Source: Vasconcelosia minhoensis LEGE 07310
GTDB taxonomy: Bacteria > Cyanobacteriota > Cyanobacteriia > Phormidesmidales > Phormidesmidaceae
Length of the DNA: 64,000 bases
NCBI RefSeq assembly: GCF_015207255.1
Contig: NZ_JADEXG010000003.1
Span: 1-64,000 of the forward strand
Direction of reading: 5' to 3'
Made by a program: the position numbers and the translations under genes. Shown piece after piece: positions 1-8,873 of this stretch. The first letter of the stretch is position 1, and the number at the start of each line of letters is the position of its first letter. The notes under the pieces were generated by a model that was not told the DNA's origin, searched no databases, and saw only the letters and a program-made list of their open reading frames with translations.

Positions 1-1
1 G

Positions 2-148
2 GGGATGTACCGACTCAAAACCGTTTTCACAGGTGAGGTGTGTGCCAGAAAGATAGCAGCTCAAACCACCGAGTTGATGATTGAATGTAAGGCGCTCAAC
101 CGGATGACGCAGCTCGGAATGCCTGATAGCTACCGCGTTGCAGCCTAG
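2..148 (+). mobile_element. C-terminal end of an IS transposase (IS4/IS5-type DDE), cut by the window edge
   Basis: An open frame enters from the left edge and ends at TAG 146-148. The readable 47 residues run from MYRLKTVFTGEV to GMPDSYRVA. The pattern 'ALNRMTQLGMPDSYRVA' is typical of the C-terminus of DDE transposases of the IS4/IS5 superfamily in cyanobacteria. The catalytic triad would lie outside the window, so neither completeness nor activity can be judged. The next gene, cynA, starts 41 bases after the stop (or 125 if its second ATG is used), so the IS end probably supplies or replaces the cyn upstream region. No terminal inverted repeat could be fixed with confidence. Assignment to a particular IS family is uncertain. 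Confidence 0.7.
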
Positions 149-189
149 AAAACGACCGAGATGGGAAACCCCTGTCCCTTTCTCAATTC

Positions 190-1830
190 ATGCAACAAAG
201 CCCTTCTTCGGCCCAAACCTCATCCCGGTGGGACAATCTCAACTGCGATCGCGGCGAGCTCTCCGACTTGCAGATGGCCTGCATCATCTGCGGCGGTCAG
301 CACTTTACCCGCGACCATTGGGAGTTTATGCAGACCATGCCCGCCGACCCGGTGGATATGGTAGATGACCTGGTCAAGATGGGGCTGTACAAAGAAAATC
401 AGCTGCGGGCCGCCGACTCGGTCAACGCCTACGCGCTGAGAAAGGCGCTGTTCCTGAAAACAGTGGGTCGGGGCGACCCCCAGCGCGAAAAGCTGATTTT
501 GGCCCTGTGCCGGCAGGCGGGCGGGCTAGAGAATGCCTTTTCTGCCGCCTTTGGGCCGCAGGCGGGTCTGTTCTTTGCCGACTCCATTCGCAATAGTGGC
601 CATACGCGGCGAGAGTTTATGCGCAATTTGGCGGTGGGCGCGGCCCTGGTGACGCTGGCCAGCTGCGGCGGCGGCGATTCGGTGACCGAGGAGGTTCCTG
701 ACGACCCGGTTTCTACCGAAGGGCTGGAGAAAACCGAGCTGCAGATTGGGTTCATTCCGATTACCTGTGCCACCCCGATCATTATGTCTGAGCCCCTGGG
801 CTTCTACGAAAAGTATGGTTTCAGCGCCAAAGTGGTGAAGATGCCCAGCTGGGGCGCGGTGCGGGATTCTGCGATCGCGGGCGAGCTAGACGCCTACCAC
901 ATGCTCGCCCCCATGCCGATTGCCATGACCCTGGGCCTGGGGTCTACCGCCTTTGGCGTGAAGCTGGCCAGTATTGAGAATATCAACGGTCAGGCGATTA
1001 CCGTCGCCGAGCGCCACAAGGGCAAGGTGAATGGCCCCGCCGACTTCAAGGGCTTCACCCTGGGCGTCCCCTTCCCCTATTCCATGCATAATCTGCTGCT
1101 GCGCTACTACCTAGCCACGGGTGGACTGGACCCCGACGTCGATGTCAAAATTCGCCCGGTGCCGCCGCCGGACAGCATTGCTCAGATGGTGGCAGGGGAC
1201 ATCGACGCCTACCTGATGCCCGACCCGTTTAACCAGCGGGCGGTCTATGAAGGCGTGGGCTTCATCCACATGCTGACCAAGGAGCTGTGGCCGGGCCATC
1301 CCTGCTGCGCCTTTGCCGCCAGCGAGCAGTGGATTAGCGAAAACCCCAATACCTTCCGAGCCTTGAATAAATCGATTATCGAGGCCGCAGGCTATGCCCA
1401 AGATCCCAAGAATCGGCCTGAAATTGCGGCGGCCATCTCCGAGCGGGCCTTCCTAAACCAGCCGGTAGAGGTGGTGGAAGCCGTGCTCACCGGTAACTTT
1501 GAAGACGGCAACGGCAACACAATGGACGTGCCCGACCGGATTGACTTTGATCCCTACCCCTGGCAGAGCTTTGCCAACTGGATTTCTTCTCAGCTGGTGC
1601 GCTGGGACCTCCAGGGCGACGGCGGGGCAGAAACCATCATCCCTGAGCAAGGCTACGACGAAGTGGGCAAGGAAATTTTCCTGACCGATCTGGCCCGAGA
1701 GCTGGCCCAAGAGCTGGGTCAGACGCCGCCCTCCGATATCTATCGCACTGAGGAGCTCAAGTTTGACACCTTTGACCCTGAGAATCCGGGCGAGTATGTC
1801 GAAAAGCAGGTCAATGAATATGGCGTATAG
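190..1830 (+). CDS. cynA: Cyanate/nitrate-type ABC transporter substrate-binding lipoprotein with N-terminal extension
   Basis: This is a NrtA/CynA-family binding protein that would capture cyanate outside the plasma membrane and deliver it to CynB/CynD. From about residue 175 on, the protein has the NMT1/NrtA-like fold (IGFIPITCATPIIMSEPLGFYEKYG). A twin-arginine motif (RREFM, Arg140-Arg141) followed by a hydrophobic stretch and a lipobox (LASC, Cys159) indicates Tat export and lipid anchoring. Unusually, this export signal sits 139 residues into the frame, behind a segment that carries CIIC (31-34) and reads like a folded helical domain. No ATG lies close to the Arg pair. Later in-frame ATGs at 274, 358 or 379 are possible starts. 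Specificity is inferred from linkage to cynS; a nitrate-type ligand cannot be excluded from sequence alone. Confidence 0.85.
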   Translation: MQQSPSSAQTSSRWDNLNCDRGELSDLQMACIICGGQHFTRDHWEFMQTMPADPVDMVDDLVKMGLYKENQLRAADSVNAYALRKALFLKTVGRGDPQREKLILALCRQAGGLENAFSAAFGPQAGLFFADSIRNSGHTRREFMRNLAVGAALVTLASCGGGDSVTEEVPDDPVSTEGLEKTELQIGFIPITCATPIIMSEPLGFYEKYGFSAKVVKMPSWGAVRDSAIAGELDAYHMLAPMPIAMTLGLGSTAFGVKLASIENINGQAITVAERHKGKVNGPADFKGFTLGVPFPYSMHNLLLRYYLATGGLDPDVDVKIRPVPPPDSIAQMVAGDIDAYLMPDPFNQRAVYEGVGFIHMLTKELWPGHPCCAFAASEQWISENPNTFRALNKSIIEAAGYAQDPKNRPEIAAAISERAFLNQPVEVVEAVLTGNFEDGNGNTMDVPDRIDFDPYPWQSFANWISSQLVRWDLQGDGGAETIIPEQGYDEVGKEIFLTDLARELAQELGQTPPSDIYRTEELKFDTFDPENPGEYVEKQVNEYGV

Positions 1831-1847
1831 CGCGGGAGAAATGCACC

Positions 1848-2687
1848 ATGACGGTGAGTGAAGCATCGACCGGATCGTTAATACCTGAGGGCAGAGACTC
1901 TCTGCTCAAAAGCGAAGGGTTTAGAGCCTTTGCCCTGTTTATGCTTTCCCTGGGGCTATTCCTGCTGTTCTGGGAAGTCGGTGCCCGCTCAGGCTGGTTC
2001 GCCAAGGGGATGCCCACCGCGTCGAAGACCCTGGAGGAGTTCTGGTGGTGGACGACCAATCCCTTTTTTAGGAACGGGCCAAACGACCTGGGGATTGGCT
2101 GGAATCTGCTGGTCAGCCTGCGGCGGGTAGCGATTGGCTATCTCCTGGCCTCGGTAGTCGCTGTACCTCTAGGGATATTAATTGGCATTTCACCCATCGC
2201 CTACAAAGCGTTTAATCCTTACGTACAGCTGCTGAAGCCGGTTTCACCCCTGGCCTGGCTGCCCCTAGGTCTCTATATCTTTCGCGATTCCGAACTGACT
2301 GGAGTGTTCATCATCTTTATCTCCAGCATCTGGCCAACGCTGATCAATACGGCCTTTGGCGTCGCTGGTGTCGATAAAGACTACTTAGATGTGGCCAATA
2401 CGCTGGGAGCCTCGAGAATGCGGACCATTTTCAAGGTGATTATCCCAGCGGCACTCCCGAATATTGTGTCGGGGCTGCGCGTCAGTATGGGCATTGCCTG
2501 GCTGGTGATTGTGGCGGCTGAAATGCTTTTGGGAACCGGGCTGGGCTACTTCATCTGGAATGAGTGGAACAATCTTTATATTCCCAATATTTTAGTCGCC
2601 ATATTGGTGATTGGTCTGGTGGGTCTGCTGCTAGATAATATCTTTGCCTTTTTGGAGAAAGCGGTCGCATTTGGTCGAAACTCATGA
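1848..2687 (+). CDS. cynB: Cyanate ABC transporter permease
   Basis: This is the inner-membrane permease subunit of the SsuC/NrtB/CynB class (BPD_transp_1). It is 279 residues with about six predicted membrane spans, starting at residues 25-43. The cytoplasmic EAA-type loop that docks the ATPase is visible at about 180-205 (DVANTLGAS, then IIPAALP). It lies 17 bases after cynA, with a GGGAGAA ribosome site ahead of ATG 1848, and its stop overlaps the cynD start (ATGA at 2684-2687), so the two are translationally coupled. The partner genes make cyanate the likely substrate. Nitrate and sulfonate permeases have the same architecture. Confidence 0.9.
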   Translation: MTVSEASTGSLIPEGRDSLLKSEGFRAFALFMLSLGLFLLFWEVGARSGWFAKGMPTASKTLEEFWWWTTNPFFRNGPNDLGIGWNLLVSLRRVAIGYLLASVVAVPLGILIGISPIAYKAFNPYVQLLKPVSPLAWLPLGLYIFRDSELTGVFIIFISSIWPTLINTAFGVAGVDKDYLDVANTLGASRMRTIFKVIIPAALPNIVSGLRVSMGIAWLVIVAAEMLLGTGLGYFIWNEWNNLYIPNILVAILVIGLVGLLLDNIFAFLEKAVAFGRNS

Positions 2688-3574
2688 GCTTAGCAACGAT
2701 GGACGGGGCTATTTCTGAGGAGCAGCGATCTCCCTCCGCTCAGGTCTCGATTCGCAACGTGACCAAGGTCTTCCCCGGCAAAAAAGGCTTTTTCAACAAG
2801 CTCACCGGCAAGGCCAGCAGCAACTTCACGGCGATTGAAGAGATCAGCATGGAGATCGAGCCCAACACGTTCGTCACCATTATCGGACCGTCGGGCTGCG
2901 GCAAATCGACGCTGCTAAATATGATTGCTGGGCTGATGCCAATTACCGGCGGCGACATCCTGCTCAACGGTGAGCCAATTACCGGGCCGGGGCCAGACCG
3001 GGGCATGGTGTTCCAAAACTACGCCCTGATGCCCTGGATGACCGTGGCAGAAAATATTCGATTTGCGGTGGAAACCGTCGATCCGAAAATTTCGGCCAAG
3101 CGGCGCGATCGCATTATCAAAGAGCATATCCAGCTGGTTGGCCTGACTGGGGCTGAGAAAAAGCATCCCCATGAGCTCTCCGGCGGCATGCGGCAGCGGG
3201 TCGGCATCGCCCGAGCCCTGGCCATCAACCCGCAAATCCTACTGATGGACGAGCCCTTCGGCGCGCTGGACGCCCTCACCCGCGGCTTTCTCCAAGACGA
3301 AATTGAGCGGATCTGGGAGCAGCAGCGCAAAACGGTGATCATGATTACCCACAGCATCGAAGAAGCCCTGCTGCTGTCCGATCGCATCGTGATGATGACC
3401 CGTGGCCCCGCCGCCCGGGTGGACGAAATCCTGGAGATCCCCTTCCCCCGACCCCGCAATCGAGAAACCATCGAACAGTATCCGGCCTATTCGGGGCTGA
3501 AGGCGGAGATGGAGCGCCATTTGTTCCGCGAGACGCGGGCGGTGGAAGAGGCGAGGATTGGGGGGAAGAAATAA
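2684..3574 (+). CDS. cynD: Cyanate ABC transporter ATP-binding protein
   Basis: This 296-residue cytoplasmic ATPase powers CynAB. All nucleotide-binding motifs are intact: Walker A GPSGCGKS (68-75), Q-loop Gln111, ABC signature LSGGMRQ (165-171), Walker B ILLMDE ending at Glu190, and H-loop His223. It belongs to the SsuB/NrtD/TauB branch and is the single-ATPase form without the extra binding-protein domain found in NrtC. It overlaps cynB by four bases and is followed 27 bases later by cynS, which completes a cynABDS operon. A short insertion (about residues 31-48, [12 protein letters not shown]) between the first strand and the Walker A region is common in NrtD-like subunits. Confidence 0.92.
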   Translation: MSLATMDGAISEEQRSPSAQVSIRNVTKVFPGKKGFFNKLTGKASSNFTAIEEISMEIEPNTFVTIIGPSGCGKSTLLNMIAGLMPITGGDILLNGEPITGPGPDRGMVFQNYALMPWMTVAENIRFAVETVDPKISAKRRDRIIKEHIQLVGLTGAEKKHPHELSGGMRQRVGIARALAINPQILLMDEPFGALDALTRGFLQDEIERIWEQQRKTVIMITHSIEEALLLSDRIVMMTRGPAARVDEILEIPFPRPRNRETIEQYPAYSGLKAEMERHLFRETRAVEEARIGGKK

Positions 3575-3601
3575 ACTTTGACATATCAAAGAGGACAAAC
3601 T

Positions 3602-4045
3602 ATGCCATTCCCAGAAGTCACAGAAAAGCTGCTCGCGGCTAAAAAAGCCAAAGGCCTCTCCTTTGCCGACCTCGAAGCCAAGGTAGGTCGCGATGAGGTT
3701 TGGATTGCGTCGGTGATCTACCGGCAGGCCAGCGCTTCTGAGGAAGAAGCCACCAAAATTGTCGAGGCGATTGGGGCAGACTCGGCCTTCATTGAGCCGC
3801 TGACGGAATGTCCGGTGAAGGGCGGTTTAGACCCGCTGGTGCCGACCGACCCGCTGATGTATCGCTTTTACGAAATCATGCAGGTCTACGGGATGCCGGT
3901 GAAAGCGGTGGTGCATGAGCATTTCGGCGACGGCATTATGAGCGCGATTGATTTCTCGATTGACGTTGAGCGGGAGGAAGATCCCAAGGGCGATCGCGTC
4001 AAAATCATTATGTGCGGCAAGTTCCTACCCTATAAGAAATGGTAG
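3602..4045 (+). CDS. cynS: Cyanate hydratase (cyanase)
   Basis: Cyanase converts cyanate and bicarbonate to carbamate and CO2. The carbamate then decays to ammonia and CO2, which supplies nitrogen and detoxifies cyanate. With ATG 3602 the protein has 147 residues, the normal cyanobacterial length. The frame is open upstream to 3578, but 3602 follows a good AGAGGA ribosome site. The catalytic residues align with E. coli Arg96, Glu99 and Ser122 at a constant offset of 8: Arg88 and Glu91 in YRFYEIMQ, and Ser114 in GIMSAIDF. The N-terminal helical DNA-binding-like domain and C-terminal cyanase domain are both present. It is the last gene of the transport operon. Confidence 0.97.
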   Translation: MPFPEVTEKLLAAKKAKGLSFADLEAKVGRDEVWIASVIYRQASASEEEATKIVEAIGADSAFIEPLTECPVKGGLDPLVPTDPLMYRFYEIMQVYGMPVKAVVHEHFGDGIMSAIDFSIDVEREEDPKGDRVKIIMCGKFLPYKKW

Positions 4046-4063
4046 ATTGCGAGGACTGATATA

Positions 4064-4741
4064 TTGGCGAGAAAGCATATGGTTAAGCACACATTTTCTG
4101 CTCTGTTTAAGTTTTGGAATAGCCGGGTGGCTTTAGCCATTGGGCTAGCAGGCATCAGTTCAATCGCGTTGGTTGAGCCAGCCTTGGCCCACCACCCGAT
4201 GGGCGGGGCTCTACCCGCTAATCTGTTCGAGGGGCTAATGTCCGGACTGGCCCACCCCATCCTCGGCCCCGACCACTTTGCCTTCATTGTAGCGGTCGGG
4301 CTGCTGGCTGCTGTCACCAACCTGGGCGGTTTGATTCCCGTAGCCTTTGTGCTATTGGGGCTGGTGGGCACGGGTCTGCATCTGGCGGCGGTCACTTTGC
4401 CGATGCCTGAGGTTTTCATTTCGGCTTCGGTACTGGGCTCTGGCCTGATGCTGGCATTGCGGCAGCGGCCACCGCTGACGGTACTGCTCGGGCTGGCGGC
4501 GATCGCGGGTCTCTTCCACGGCTACGCCTATGGTGAGGCGATCATTGGCGCTGAGATGACGCCGCTGATTGCCTACCTGGCGGGCTTTACTTTGATTCAG
4601 CTGGCGATTTCCCTGGCGGCGTTTTGGCTGGGGCGTTCACTGCTCAAGCAGGCGTCTCAGACGGGACTAACCTTCCGCTTCGCCGGATTTACGATTTTTG
4701 GAGCCGGAACTGCATTTTTAGCCTCGACCGTTTTGAGCTAA
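4064..4741 (+). CDS. HupE/UreJ-family metal permease
   Basis: This is a predicted nickel or cobalt permease of the HupE/UreJ family. An N-terminal hydrophobic signal (22-42) ends in ALA-HH, and about six membrane helices follow. The family metal-selectivity motif HPxxGxDH is present as HPILGPDH (64-71). Start choice: TTG 4064 follows GAGGA at a normal distance, while ATG 4079 gives a protein five residues shorter with a poorer site. It lies 18 bases after cynS, so it may be cotranscribed, although cyanase itself needs no metal. Nickel (urease, hydrogenase) or cobalt (B12) supply are the reasonable roles; which metal cannot be read from sequence. Confidence 0.82.
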   Translation: MARKHMVKHTFSALFKFWNSRVALAIGLAGISSIALVEPALAHHPMGGALPANLFEGLMSGLAHPILGPDHFAFIVAVGLLAAVTNLGGLIPVAFVLLGLVGTGLHLAAVTLPMPEVFISASVLGSGLMLALRQRPPLTVLLGLAAIAGLFHGYAYGEAIIGAEMTPLIAYLAGFTLIQLAISLAAFWLGRSLLKQASQTGLTFRFAGFTIFGAGTAFLASTVLS

Positions 4742-4768
4742 GGCGGTCAGCAACCCGTTCGAGTCGGC

Positions 4769-4796
4769 GCACCGGACAGCGAGGGCTGTCCGGTGC
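4769..4796. terminator. 12-bp hairpin after hupE
   Basis: GCACCGGACAGC and GCTGTCCGGTGC form a perfect 12-bp stem with a GAGG loop. It stands 27 bases after the HupE stop. There is no T-tract, so it may be an attenuating or RNA-stabilising hairpin rather than a strong intrinsic terminator. Confidence 0.5.
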
Positions 4797-4834
4797 TATG
4801 GATTCAGTGTTCTGAGATTTGAACCACAATACCG

Positions 4835-5299
4835 ATGAAAAAGCTAGTCCCTCCCTTTGACCGGGAAAGCGCGATCGCAAAAGTGCGCATGGCTGAAGAC
4901 GCCTGGAACAGTCGTGACCCCGACAAGGTTTCGATGGCCTATACCGAAGACAGCCATTGGCGCAACCGGGCCGAAATCTTTCAGGGCCGCGAGACGATCC
5001 GCGCCTTCCTGCGGCGCAAATGGGATAAAGAACTCGACTATCGGCTGGTCAAAGAGCTGTGGGCCTACGGCGAAAACCGGATCTCTGTCCGCTTTCAATA
5101 CGAATGGCATGATGATGCAGGCCATTGGTACCGCGCCTACGGCAATGAAAACTGGGAATTCGACGAAACTGGCCTGATGCGGCGGCGGGAGGCCAGCATC
5201 AACGATCGACCGATTCAGGCAGAAGATCGCCGCTTCCACTGGCCCGCCCCCGGCCCCAGACCTCAGGATCATCCGGGGCTGATCAACTCTCCCGTTTGA
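4835..5299 (+). CDS. DUF1348 (NTF2/SnoaL-like fold) protein
   Basis: This is a 154-residue soluble protein of the DUF1348 family, which adopts an NTF2-like cone fold. Family signatures are readable: [10 protein letters not shown] near residues 20-30, [10 protein letters not shown], then a Trp-rich strand ([23 protein letters not shown]). Members are small ligand-binding or stress-linked proteins with no settled reaction. The gene starts at ATG 4835, 93 bases after hupE and beyond a hairpin, so it probably has its own transcript. It is followed by a strong hairpin at 5350. Family assignment is firm, function unknown. Confidence 0.85.
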   Translation: MKKLVPPFDRESAIAKVRMAEDAWNSRDPDKVSMAYTEDSHWRNRAEIFQGRETIRAFLRRKWDKELDYRLVKELWAYGENRISVRFQYEWHDDAGHWYRAYGNENWEFDETGLMRRREASINDRPIQAEDRRFHWPAPGPRPQDHPGLINSPV

Positions 5300-5349
5300 G
5301 AATGCAGCCGCAGTTCGGCTTCACGAGTTCTTCCCGATTTAAATTTATG

Positions 5350-5400
5350 CTGCACCCATATCGCTAGATCAGTCTAGTAACGATACGGGTGCAGTTGCTT
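5350..5400 (+). terminator. Long hairpin with T-rich tail
   Basis: CTGCACCCATATCG (5350-5363) pairs with CGATACGGGTGCAG (5381-5394) with one mismatch. An inner stem CTAGA/TCTAG around TCAG extends it. The tail TTGCTTTTGG follows. This is a plausible rho-independent terminator for the DUF1348 gene. Confidence 0.65.
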
Positions 5401-5548
5401 TTGGCGCGTCATCTTAGATGGTGCGCTGTCGCTGTGCAGCAATACTGATTGTCCTAAGGAATGTGGACAAAGGTATCAATTTATCACGAACTACAGCGTC
5501 GATCTTAGTATGGCTGATAGGTTTTGACCTTTATAAAATCGCAACGCT

Positions 5549-7156
5549 ATGGCTAGAGATACTTCCCGAGACGGCTTCAGAAATAAGCTTGAAACCTTTG
5601 CGCTAACGAATTTCAAGGGGCTATGGAATTTTATCCAGCGTACCGACGCCCTTGAGAGCAGCGTCAATAAATTTTTAATCAACAACGCTATTTACAAAAT
5701 TCCGACCCGGCCCTTTCCCTACAGCATGATGACGCTGGAAGAGCATATTCCAGACACCGACATTCCCAAAAAGACCGACACCTATACCTCCTGGGATTCG
5801 CTCACCGATCGCACCTATACCGGCCGTCATCTGCCGCCCGCCCCCGCCTTCAACCGCTCAGAGGCCCTACCCGAGCCCGAAGCCCTGGCGGTTTTATTTC
5901 GTAAAAAAGGCGGTGAAACCCGCTTCTCAGAAAAATCGACGCTGCTTTTTCCCTACTGGGTGCAGTGGTTTACCGATGGTTTCTTGCGTACCGAGCGCAA
6001 CAATCGGCTTAAGAACACGTCCAACCATCAGATCGACCTGTCGCCCGTCTATGGCCTGACTCGTAAAGCCAGCCATCTGCTGAGAACCTTTCAGGGCGGC
6101 AAGCTGAAAAGCCAGATCATCAATGGAGAAGAGTATCCCCAGTTTTATTACGAAGACCCCGAGCAGGATATCGTCAAAGCAGAGTTTAAGGGTCTCTACG
6201 AGCCACTCAATGACGAGCAGCGGCTGCCGCCGGAAAAGAAGGCCATGCTGTTTGCCATGGGGGTAGAGCGGGCCAATGTTCAGATTGGCTACGTCATGCT
6301 TAACGTTCTATGCCTGCGGGAGCATAACCGCATCTGCGACCTGCTGGCCCAAGCCTACCCTGACTGGGATGACGAGCGGCTGTTCCAAACGGCTAGAAAT
6401 ATCGTGGTCGTCACGATTATGAAAATTGTGGTGGAAGAATATGTCAACCACATTACCCCCTACCATTTCAACTTCAAAGTCGATCCGTCGGCCTTTACCC
6501 ATGAAAAATGGTACCGCCAGAACTGGATGAGTATTGAATTTGACTTTGTCTACCGCTGGCATAGTGCCCTGCCGGAGACGCTGGTGTACGACGGGCAGTC
6601 GGTGCCGATGGTCGCTTCGCTTTGGCATAACCAAATGCTCACCAGTCGGGGCCTAGCCGCCCTGATGGCAGAGACCTGTGCCCAGCCTGCGACCCAGATT
6701 GGATTGTTCAATACCCCAGAATTCTTAGTAGACCTGACGGAAGTGCCCAGCATTCGCATGGGGCGGCAGGTGCAGCTGGCCAGCTATAATGATTATCGCG
6801 AAATGTGTCAGTTCCCGCGCGTGACTGACTTTGACCAGATTAGCCGCGATCGCGACACCCAAAAATACCTCAAAGACTTCTACGGCACGGTAGACAACAT
6901 CGAATTCTACGTCGGCCTCTACGCCGAGGACGTTCGCCCCAATTCAGCTTTAGGGCCTCTCGTGGGTCGCCTAATCGGCATTGATGCATTCTCTCAGGTG
7001 CTGACCAATCCACTCCTAGCCGATACCATTTTTAATCAAGACACCTTTTCACCGGTAGGCTGGGAGAGCATTCACGAAACCCGGTCTCTCGAAGACATTG
7101 TTCATCGCAACATCCCTCAGACTGGGGAGCTGCCTAATATCACCTTTTACCGATAG
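5549..7156 (+). CDS. Cyclooxygenase-like heme peroxidase/dioxygenase
   Basis: A 535-residue member of the animal heme peroxidase superfamily, close to prostaglandin H synthases and lacking a signal peptide and EGF domain. Diagnostic blocks match cyclooxygenases: CLREHNRICD, LFQTARNIVV and FDFVYRWHSALPE. In the last block Tyr335 and His338 correspond to the COX radical tyrosine (Tyr385) and proximal heme ligand (His388). The distal-histidine block, QxFTH in COX, reads QWFTD here (Gln139 to Asp143), so the distal His appears replaced by Asp. This predicts weak peroxidase but possible dioxygenase chemistry on a fatty acid. The next gene is a decayed catalase-like gene, a family often paired with bacterial fatty-acid dioxygenases. 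The substrate is unknown. Confidence 0.88.
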   Translation: MARDTSRDGFRNKLETFALTNFKGLWNFIQRTDALESSVNKFLINNAIYKIPTRPFPYSMMTLEEHIPDTDIPKKTDTYTSWDSLTDRTYTGRHLPPAPAFNRSEALPEPEALAVLFRKKGGETRFSEKSTLLFPYWVQWFTDGFLRTERNNRLKNTSNHQIDLSPVYGLTRKASHLLRTFQGGKLKSQIINGEEYPQFYYEDPEQDIVKAEFKGLYEPLNDEQRLPPEKKAMLFAMGVERANVQIGYVMLNVLCLREHNRICDLLAQAYPDWDDERLFQTARNIVVVTIMKIVVEEYVNHITPYHFNFKVDPSAFTHEKWYRQNWMSIEFDFVYRWHSALPETLVYDGQSVPMVASLWHNQMLTSRGLAALMAETCAQPATQIGLFNTPEFLVDLTEVPSIRMGRQVQLASYNDYREMCQFPRVTDFDQISRDRDTQKYLKDFYGTVDNIEFYVGLYAEDVRPNSALGPLVGRLIGIDAFSQVLTNPLLADTIFNQDTFSPVGWESIHETRSLEDIVHRNIPQTGELPNITFYR

Positions 7157-7176
7157 TTAGGAACCTGATTCTATCT

Positions 7177-7199
7177 CCCTCTCCCGACTTGGGAGAGGG
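7177..7199. repeat. Dispersed palindromic repeat (CCCTCTCCC type)
   Basis: CCCTCTCCC-GACTT-GGGAGAGGG is a 9-bp hairpin just after the heme dioxygenase gene, followed by CCGGGGTGAGGGC. A related element lies at 49289-49313, followed by TTTGGGGTCAGGG. The shared stem and trailing GGGGT(G/C)AGGG point to one dispersed family. Confidence 0.7.
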
Positions 7200-7257
7200 C
7201 CGGGGTGAGGGCAATCCGAGAGTCCTCAAAAATAGAAGTTATTCAATCGCTATTTCC

Positions 7258-8044
7258 ATGAAACGCTTTACCGAATATCCCGAAAAAGAAGAGCAACAGT
7301 ATACCGAGCAGGTGGTTCAGGCCGCAACACTACTACGGCTTCTTTACCTCGGTGATGAAAGGCCGGATTTTCCCACTACTTTGGCTGCTGTTGCACCCCA
7401 AACAGTTTTCAGCCCTTAGGTCGATTACCCACCGCTACCCCAAGAGTTTGCTCACCGAGCGCTACTGGAGCGGATCGGCCTCTGCCCTAGGATTGCCGAC
7501 GAACTTCGATCCAGCGCAGCCAGGGAACGTTCCTGTGACCTATCCCGCTGTGGTTAAGTATGCTTTCACACCGGTGTCGAGTACGCCGCCCTATGACCGG
7601 CTGCCTGAGCAGGCTAGACCGAAGGCGGATCGCGATCGCGCCCAGTCCGCAGCTAAACAGGGCGCTCAGGACAACTACTATCGCGAGGAGCTGATCCAAA
7701 ATTTGGCAAGCCCAGAGGCCAAACACTGCTGGGCGTTTGAAATTCAGCTACAAACCCAGCCGCAGATGCCAATTGACGACGTTACAGTCGTGTGGCCAGA
7801 AAAAAAAGCGCCGTTCTTCAAGGTGAGTCGGCTAACGGTGGCGCATCAGACGGTCAATTTCGAGCAGCAGTGCGACTTTTGCGAAAACCTCCGCTTCTCT
7901 CCCTGGAATGGTCTGGCCGCCCATCGGCCGGTGGGTGCTCTGAACCGTCTGCGCAGTCAAGTCTATACGCTAGTCGGCAAATATCGTCAGCAAAAGCGCG
8001 GGGTTGACGATCAAGAACCGACAGGTGAAGAAAACTTCAAATAG
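7258..8044 (+). pseudogene. Catalase-family protein, internally deleted and frameshifted
   Basis: Two parts of a catalase-like protein lie in different frames. The 5' part from ATG 7258 reads MKRFTEYPEKEEQQYTEQVV and runs out at 7419. The 3' part, in another frame from about 7331 to 8044, matches the C-terminal half: LLTERYWS, then MPIDDVTVVWPE, and FSPWNGLAAHRPVGALNRLR, the family's characteristic ending. The central heme-pocket segment with the catalytic histidine and FSNG-type motif (about 150-200 residues) is missing. The gene is therefore probably dead. Such proteins usually decompose peroxides or rearrange fatty acid hydroperoxides beside dioxygenases, which fits the neighbour at 5549. 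Confidence 0.75.
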
Positions 8045-8108
8045 CAATGTGCCCAGCGAATTTGATTTGAATCTGGGTACCTTGGGCTTAGGTAGCCAGG
8101 ACTGACCC

Positions 8109-8873
8109 ATGGACTCGCGCAGCGTATTTTCAGAGCTAGATTTTACCGTCGTTTTGCCGACTTACAACGGGGCTAGCCGAATCCCGCAGGTACTGGAGAA
8201 GCTGTGATCGCAGATTACCCCTGATGCCTTTCGCTGGGAAATCATCGTGGTGGACAATAACAGCCAGGATGACACCGCTGCCGTCGTCCGGCAGTTTCAG
8301 CGAGACTGGGATAGCCCAGCTCCCCTACAATATGTCTTTGAACCTGAACAGGGGCTGGCCCACGCGCGTCAGTGCGGCGTTGAACAAGCCAGGGGCATCC
8401 ACATCGGTTTTTTAGACGACGATAACTGGCCTGCAGAAAACTGGGTCGCAGCCGCCGCTAAGTTTGGCCAGACCCATCCCCAGGCCGGGGCCTACGGCAG
8501 CCGCATTCAAGGCGCGTTTGAAACGCCGCCCGATGAAACCGTTGAACCGCTGCTGAGCTTTCTAGCGATTCGAGATCACGGCGACCGGGCCTATGAATTT
8601 CAGCCAACCCAGATTGAGCTGCCGCCCGGGGCAGGGTTAACCGTTCGTAAAGCGGCCTGGCTGGCCTGCATTCCCAAAACGCTGGTGAATATTACCCGGT
8701 CTGGCAATGACTATGAAATTTCGTTGCGCATGGCTAAACGGGGCTGGGAGATTTGGTACAACCCAGAAATGAAAGTTGAGCACTTCATCCCAAACAGTCG
8801 GCTCCAGCGGGAATATCTCCTAAAGCTCACTCACCTCTACGGACTCTGCACCTGTAAGCTGCTAATTGTATAA
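8109..8873 (+). pseudogene. HpsE-like family 2 glycosyltransferase with premature stop
   Basis: From ATG 8109 the frame reads as a family 2 glycosyltransferase (FTVVLPTYNGASRIP), then meets TGA at 8205-8207 (codon 33). It continues in the same frame through EIIVVDNNSQDDTAAVV, FLDDDNWPAENW and GAYGSRIQGAFE to 8873. A single C-to-T change of a CGA arginine codon would explain the stop (LEKL-R-SQI). Close relatives are HpsE-type enzymes of hormogonium polysaccharide synthesis. The C-terminus (TAA 8871) also falls about 50 residues short of that family. An internal GTG start at 8247 would lack the nucleotide-binding N-terminus and is unlikely to give a working enzyme. Confidence 0.8.

Noticed and set aside
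8247-8873. Independent glycosyltransferase gene starting inside the broken one
   Set aside because: It would lack the N-terminal nucleotide-binding strand; continuity of frame with 8109 shows it is the rest of a stopped gene.
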